DNA of 32,202 bases, taken from the NCBI GenBank assembly GCA_021441665.1, contig JAGYYN010040742.1:1-32202 (forward strand). Reading direction: 5' to 3'. Below, piece by piece: positions 31,185 through 32,202 of this stretch (the first letter of the stretch is position 1; every line of letters begins with the position of its first letter). This DNA comes from Euplotes cf. woodruffi 2 WChen-2021. Taxonomy: Eukaryota > Ciliophora > Spirotrichea > Euplotida > Euplotidae. The position numbers and the translations under genes were made by a program. The notes under the pieces were generated by a model that was not told where the DNA came from, made no database searches, and worked only from the letters and a program-made list of their open reading frames with translations.

Positions 31185-32202
31185 TTATGAAGTTAATGCC
31201 TTTTTGGTCAAGTAGTAATTCTGCATTATCTCTGTGAGGATATTATTTTCTTGCTTTAAAAGTTCATGCTGGTGATCAACTTTGATTTGAATTAGACCCT
31301 GATTATTCACTTCATCTGTATCAGCCTCTCGTTCTCTTCGTTTATTTCTCTTATCTTCCTTAATCTTTGCATCAAATACCTGATCAATACTTTCACTGAT
31401 TTTTCAGTTAATCTGAGAGTTACTTGGCATCGACTCAGCAACAATCTTGAGTACTTTTGAAAAATGTAGCATATTGATATCAAATTTTTCACCGTTTTCC
31501 TGAGTAAAGTCGATCACGTATAGCAAGAAAGCAGCAAGGGATTTATTACTATCAATTGTCTCTTTGACGTTCTTCCTGCTTTTGCAGACAACATAAAATA
31601 GCGTATCAATATTTCTTAGTATTCCAAGCCTGATCTCCCACGATACAGTTGCGTAGATCTGTCGAAATAGCTGGAACTGAGCCTCGATATTTTCATTCGC
31701 ATCAAAGAAAGCTAGTGCTTCGATGATCAGCTGGTGGAACTCAAGAAGGCCTTTATTCGTGCTTCTGATGTCCTTATTCTTGTTGTCTGGCTGAGTGACA
31801 ATCGTCACTTCTTTAGTTTCTTCTTGGTCGACCTGCATTGGCTGCTCTTGAGACTTGGTGTAGCTATCATTAAGCACGGAGTATAGCGCTTCAAAAACTA
31901 ATCTTCTGCAGTTGACAACTCTCTCAGCATCTGCAGGAGAGTCATACTCAAGCCTCATCAGGTTCATCAGTATGAGTGAGACTGTTTTGAGCAGCAGAAT
32001 AATTTCCTTTTTGTAGTCAAAGGCCGTATCTGACTTAGTTAGCTGAGAGGTACACTTCTCAGCTAGCTTCTCAGTCATAGACTCAAGCATGGTCGCATTT
32101 GAACGGACGTATGAGCACTGTACTCCTCCGACTCCAAATTCGATGATCTGACGGAGACAAGAAATATACTCTATATTATTTTAGATCATTGCCGATAAAA
32201 AT
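31185..32202 (-). CDS. Hypothetical helical protein, 5' end beyond the window
   Basis: Open from 32170 to the TAA at 31185, with TGA at 31404-31406 read as Cys (QINCKISES). An acceptor-like AATATAG at 32171 suggests an upstream exon outside the window; the in-frame TAA just before it rules out simple extension. The visible 328 residues are rich in amphipathic helices of HEAT/ARM-like character (KEIILLLKTVSLILMNLMRL, RLVFEALYSVLND, FRQIYATVSWEIRLGILRNI) with an acidic loop (QEETKEV) and a charged C-terminal helix (KIKEDKRNKRREREADTDE). I do not recognise the family; a solenoid scaffold is a guess. Confidence 0.6.

Overview
This window looks like germline (micronuclear) DNA of a Euplotes-type spirotrich ciliate. 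Three observations support this. (1) UGA is read as cysteine throughout: in the RINGv domain near 15400-15644, five of the seven zinc-binding cysteines are TGA codons, and all genes end in TAA or TAG. (2) Many genes need +1 ribosomal frameshifts at AAA-TAA and related sites, the well-known Euplotes habit. Fifteen such sites are required by the gene models here, and with them every model closes exactly in frame. (3) The genes are packed head to tail with spacers often below 100 bp. Short E-Cbs-like motifs (consensus HATTGAAaHH, core TTGAA, the Euplotes chromosome-breakage signal) sit at many gene ends and point into the gene. In the macronucleus each gene would be expected to lie alone on a gene-sized chromosome, so a multi-gene contig without C4A4 telomere repeats is best read as germline DNA. 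No Tec transposon, transposase, rRNA, tRNA or CRISPR was recognised.

Layout, left to right. 88-1610 (-): hypothetical coiled-coil protein. 1897-4824 (-): large hypothetical protein with ten introns. 5119-6252 (+): secreted or vacuolar cathepsin L-like protease. 6574-8247 (-): hypothetical. 8585-10216 (-): GTPBP1-like translational GTPase. 10332-10828 (-): small TMEM42/EamA-like membrane protein. 10890-12767 (-): katanin p60 AAA ATPase. 13038-16607 (-): RINGv-FHA protein needing six frameshifts. 16676-17713 (+): RPAC1, the 40-kDa subunit shared by RNA polymerases I and III. 18093-22158 (+): PIG-O-like GPI ethanolamine-phosphate transferase homologue whose metal ligands look lost. 22236-23455 (-): ankyrin-repeat protein with three frameshifts. 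23711-25639 (-): hypothetical protein with recurring FKLG-like motifs. 25640-27187: gene-poor stretch with a tiny spliced ORF and a hairpin. 27188-27870 (+): small two-helix membrane protein. 27871-28992: gene-poor stretch with one or two weak spliced candidates. 28993-30775 (+): protein with a C-terminal response-regulator receiver domain. 31185-32202 (-): 5'-truncated helical protein.

Introns are GT-AG. Many are only 24-30 nt, while others reach 187-372 nt. The genes do not form a pathway; they are independent nanochromosome precursors lying side by side. All gene models were built by hand from codon phase and splice consensus, without homology searches. Domain calls are from motif recognition.
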